NCBI GenBank assembly: GCA_903921945.1 | Contig: CAIXSC010000568.1 | Location: 1 to 8,175, forward strand | Source: an uncultured Planctomycetaceae bacterium | Lineage (GTDB): Bacteria > Planctomycetota > Planctomycetia > Pirellulales > Pirellulaceae | Direction of reading: 5' to 3' | DNA: 8,175 nucleotides | Part shown: positions 7,201 through 8,175 of the stretch, piece after piece | How the letters are laid out: the number at the start of each line of letters is the position of its first letter | How positions within the stretch are numbered: position 1 is the first letter of the stretch | The notes under the pieces: generated by a model | The model's database searches: none | Told to the model about the DNA's origin: nothing | What the model saw: the letters and a program-made list of their open reading frames with translations, nothing else | Program-made: the position numbers and the translations under genes

Positions 7201-7932
7201 GCGGCCGAATTCATGGATCATGGCTGGAGCATGAAGCACATGCACCGGCTTATGACCCGGTCCGCCGTCTATCGATTATCGTCGTCGATCGCGACCGCCG
7301 CTGGTGGCAACGGCGAGTCGAACTTGGCGAAGGATCCGGAAAACCGCTGGCTATGGCGACGCGTGCCCGCGCGGCTGGAATCGCAGGCGGTCCGCGACTC
7401 GATCCTCGCGCTCGCCGGATCGTTGGACACCACGCTCGGCGGCCCTTCCGTGCCGCAAGCTCAACAACCGACATCGAAACGCCGCAGTCTGTATTTCTTC
7501 CACTCCAACAACGAACGCAACCTGTTCCTGACCATGTTCGACGAAGCACTCGTGAAGGAATGTTATCGGCGCGATCAAAGTATCGTGCCGCAACAGGCGC
7601 TCGCGCTCTCCAACAGCCAACTGGTGCTCGATGCCGCCAAGCCAATCAGCGAACGGCTGATGGCTGAACTTGCGTCTGCGCCCGCGAACCGGCCCGCGGA
7701 CGCCAATGCCAACGCCAACGCCGACGCCAGCGACGACGCTTACATCCGACTGGCTTTCCGAGTGTTGCTCGGCGCGGCGCCGAACGACGCGGAACTCGCT
7801 GCCAGCCGTCAAGCGTTGGCGGCATGGCGGACGCTGCCGGACGGCGCGCGGGGCGAGGCATCGGCGATGCAGTCGAGGGCCAACTTGATTTGGGTCCTGC
7901 TCAATCACAACGATTTCGTCACGGTGCGATAA
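4276..7932 (+). CDS. PSCyt1-DUF1549-jelly roll-DUF1553 cytochrome-like protein
   Basis: From the ATG at 4276 the protein has 1218 residues. The domains in order are: signal peptide (about 1-41, basic MGRMIVWRR then a Leu/Ala/Trp core); planctomycete cytochrome c domain PSCyt1 (about 45-145) with haem motif C62-F-S-C65-H66 and likely axial Met115 in RMPP; PSCyt2/DUF1549 (about 178-385) with LRRLSLDLIGLPPT and a second CxxCH, C355-A-K-C358-H359, in the usual CAKCHDHKYDPI setting; an Ala/Lys-rich helix (462-505); eight A/T-A-x-S-P repeats (506-545); a beta-rich jelly-roll region (about 550-735) resembling LamG/DUF1080-type concanavalin-like folds; a long Ala/Glu/Arg coiled-coil segment (about 765-885); and PSD1/DUF1553 (about 915-1190, with RRKALASWIVDRRNPLAARV). 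Members are exported and often paired with DUF1501, as here. Function is unproven; covalent haem binding and a role on extracellular polymers are inferences. The start is uncertain: ATGs at 4285 and 4312 are alternatives, a TTG at 4186 is less likely, and none has a strong ribosome site. Confidence 0.93.
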   Translation: MGRMIVWRRQQAMPRLILAVFTTWLAWPLLASPLPAAPLAAVTATDSAKYLRDIKPLLQNRCFSCHGALKQQAGLRLDTAAAMVRGGDSGPAIIRGDSSKSLLIARVTASDKAQRMPPEHEGEALSADQIKALKDWIDASAPAPTDEQPAADPRSHWAFQPIKRPAVPMPPTNAPAWGHNPIDAFVAAGHRQAGVTPNPEASRSLLLRRLSLDLIGLPPTAAELDAFERDTAPGWYERAVDRLLDDPRHGERWARHWMDVWRYSDWWGLGQQLRNSQQHIWHWRDWIIESLNADTPYDEMVRLMLAADELAPNDLGKLRATGYLARNYFLFNRNQWMEDTVEHVGKAFLGLTLNCAKCHDHKYDPIDHADYYRMRAFFEPYHVRMDMIPGESDLERNGIPRAFDGRPETPTYLFIRGQEKDPDKSRVLAPELPAVLRFAEFPVEPVELPIEAWQPDHRPHVTEAYLAAARAKQTPAKAKVAAAQEKLAASQRVLAELKAKAATAPAATSPTAASPAAASPTAVSPTAASPAVASPAAASPTAASPATPGRLFQDTFATLDKGRWELLGGDWQHEPGRLDQRRDGATRAALRYRGPAPKDFDMTLRFTILGGSRWRSVGIAFDSTAEDPTASSEKPDDSEQNLYVSAVSGGSKVQAAFHQGGRWQYPANGAAMRPVELNREYTLRLQVRDTLVNASLNGEPQVAWRSPLARRDGRLLITAFDAIVRFHEVSLATLAPTAPLREPSATPTTPAMTAGATPAPAKPATVEEAQRQVDEAELEIRIAELAVAAVDVEIASVERRGEASREARELAPSNAANAAPARPAARAAVRAERELAVALARVAVAEAEWKRLRATADKKEAAEKDVATTNQKLNDALKKVDEPGEQFTRFVGAKWTPTRFFSSGSDDPMVVFQQRSTGRRKALASWIVDRRNPLAARVAVNHLWLRHFGMPLVPSVFDFGLKGTPPSHPELLDWLAAEFMDHGWSMKHMHRLMTRSAVYRLSSSIATAAGGNGESNLAKDPENRWLWRRVPARLESQAVRDSILALAGSLDTTLGGPSVPQAQQPTSKRRSLYFFHSNNERNLFLTMFDEALVKECYRRDQSIVPQQALALSNSQLVLDAAKPISERLMAELASAPANRPADANANANADASDDAYIRLAFRVLLGAAPNDAELAASRQALAAWRTLPDGARGEASAMQSRANLIWVLLNHNDFVTVR
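5791..5910 (+). repeat. Tandem 15-bp repeat, eight units, in-frame
   Basis: Eight imperfect 15-base units with consensus RCC GCC GCA TCC CCT encode the pentapeptide A/T-A-A/V-S-P. They form a flexible Pro/Ala/Ser linker between the helix after DUF1549 and the jelly-roll region of the cytochrome-like protein. The period is a multiple of three, so copy-number change would leave the frame intact. Confidence 0.9.
7699..7728 (+). repeat. Short 6-bp tandem repeat encoding an Asn-Ala/Asp-Ala run
   Basis: Five 6-base RAY-GCC units encode DANANANADA inside the DUF1553 part of the cytochrome-like protein, just before the helix starting DDAYIRLAF. It looks like a small slippage-generated surface loop. 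Confidence 0.6.
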
Positions 7933-7937
7933 GGGAG
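7933..7937 (+). promoter_or_regulatory. Ribosome binding site of the DUF1501 gene
   Basis: AGGGAGA directly follows the TAA of the upstream gene, and its GGGAG core ends 8 bases before the ATG at 7946. With only 13 bases between the two genes, the pair is very likely one transcript. Confidence 0.6.
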
Positions 7938-7945
7938 ACGGCGCG

Positions 7946-8175
7946 ATGCGCGATCAAACCACAGAGTCGTGGCAAGTCACGGGATGGGACGCGCGGTTGC
8001 GGCGCCGCGCGTTCCTGTCGGGGTTCGCGTCGCTGGCCCTCGGCGCGATGCTGCATCGCGATGGCATCGCCCGCGATGGCTCCTGGGCCCCGCCCGACGG
8101 CAAACCGCACTTCGCGCCGAAGGCCAAGAGCGTCATCTGGCTGTTCATGAACGGCGGCGCGAGCCACATGGAGAG
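7946..8175 (+). CDS. DUF1501 family protein with Tat signal, 3' end outside window
   Basis: The frame runs 76 codons from the ATG at 7946 to the window edge with no stop. The N-terminus has a twin-arginine motif (R20-R21-A-F-L) followed by a hydrophobic stretch (about 25-35), indicating Tat export of a folded, possibly cofactor-loaded protein. The following segment HFAPKAKSVIWLFMNGGASHME matches the opening of DUF1501 proteins, where a beta strand leads to a G-G-x-S-H/Q turn; from memory, the family is related to the alkaline phosphatase/sulfatase superfamily. Full members usually have 400-500 residues, so most of the protein is missing here. It follows the PSCyt-DUF1553 gene by 13 bases, the standard planctomycete pairing. 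The substrate is unknown. Confidence 0.88.
   Translation, partial: MRDQTTESWQVTGWDARLRRRAFLSGFASLALGAMLHRDGIARDGSWAPPDGKPHFAPKAKSVIWLFMNGGASHME

Noticed and set aside
5890..7245. Minus-strand open frame of 451 codons
   Set aside because: It is antisense to the jelly-roll, coiled-coil and DUF1553 parts of a well-supported gene, with Arg/Gly-rich composition typical of a shadow frame.
1..8175. CRISPR, tRNA, rRNA, transposon or phage signals
   Set aside because: No spaced repeats, cloverleaf sequence, rRNA core sequence, transposase motif or terminal inverted repeats were seen on either strand.

Overview
The window looks like chromosomal DNA from a planctomycete, probably of the Pirellulales type. 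It is GC-rich and carries protein families that are strongly expanded in that phylum: planctomycete cytochrome c domains (PSCyt1 and PSCyt2/DUF1549), PSD1/DUF1553, DUF1501 and a VIT-VWA protein. These family calls come from motifs read by eye, not from a database search.

There are two divergent transcription units around an intergenic region at about 3955-4275. The left unit is on the minus strand. It has a complete VIT-VWA protein (1411-3954), followed 157 bases downstream by a MORN/YwqK-like repeat protein (1-1253) whose 3' end lies outside the window. The right unit is on the plus strand. It has a large multidomain PSCyt1-DUF1549-jelly roll-DUF1553 protein (about 4276-7932), followed after 13 bases by the 5' end of a DUF1501 gene with a Tat-type signal (7946 to the window end).

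The N-termini all suggest export: Sec-like signals on the VIT-VWA, MORN-like and PSCyt proteins and a twin-arginine signal on DUF1501. The PSCyt/DUF1501 pair is a recurrent planctomycete gene couple. Its biochemical role is unproven and has been suggested to concern extracellular polymer breakdown or electron transfer. The VIT-VWA protein has an intact metal-ion-dependent adhesion site and is probably a periplasmic or surface binding or scaffolding protein. A direct functional link between the two divergent units is only an inference from proximity.

I saw no tRNA, rRNA, CRISPR array, insertion sequence, phage gene or recognisable defence system. The most noteworthy points are the minus-strand MORN-like gene hidden under an antisense open frame, the jelly-roll and coiled-coil insertion in the cytochrome protein, its eight-unit 15-bp in-frame repeat, and an unnamed conserved-looking C-terminal module in the VIT-VWA protein.
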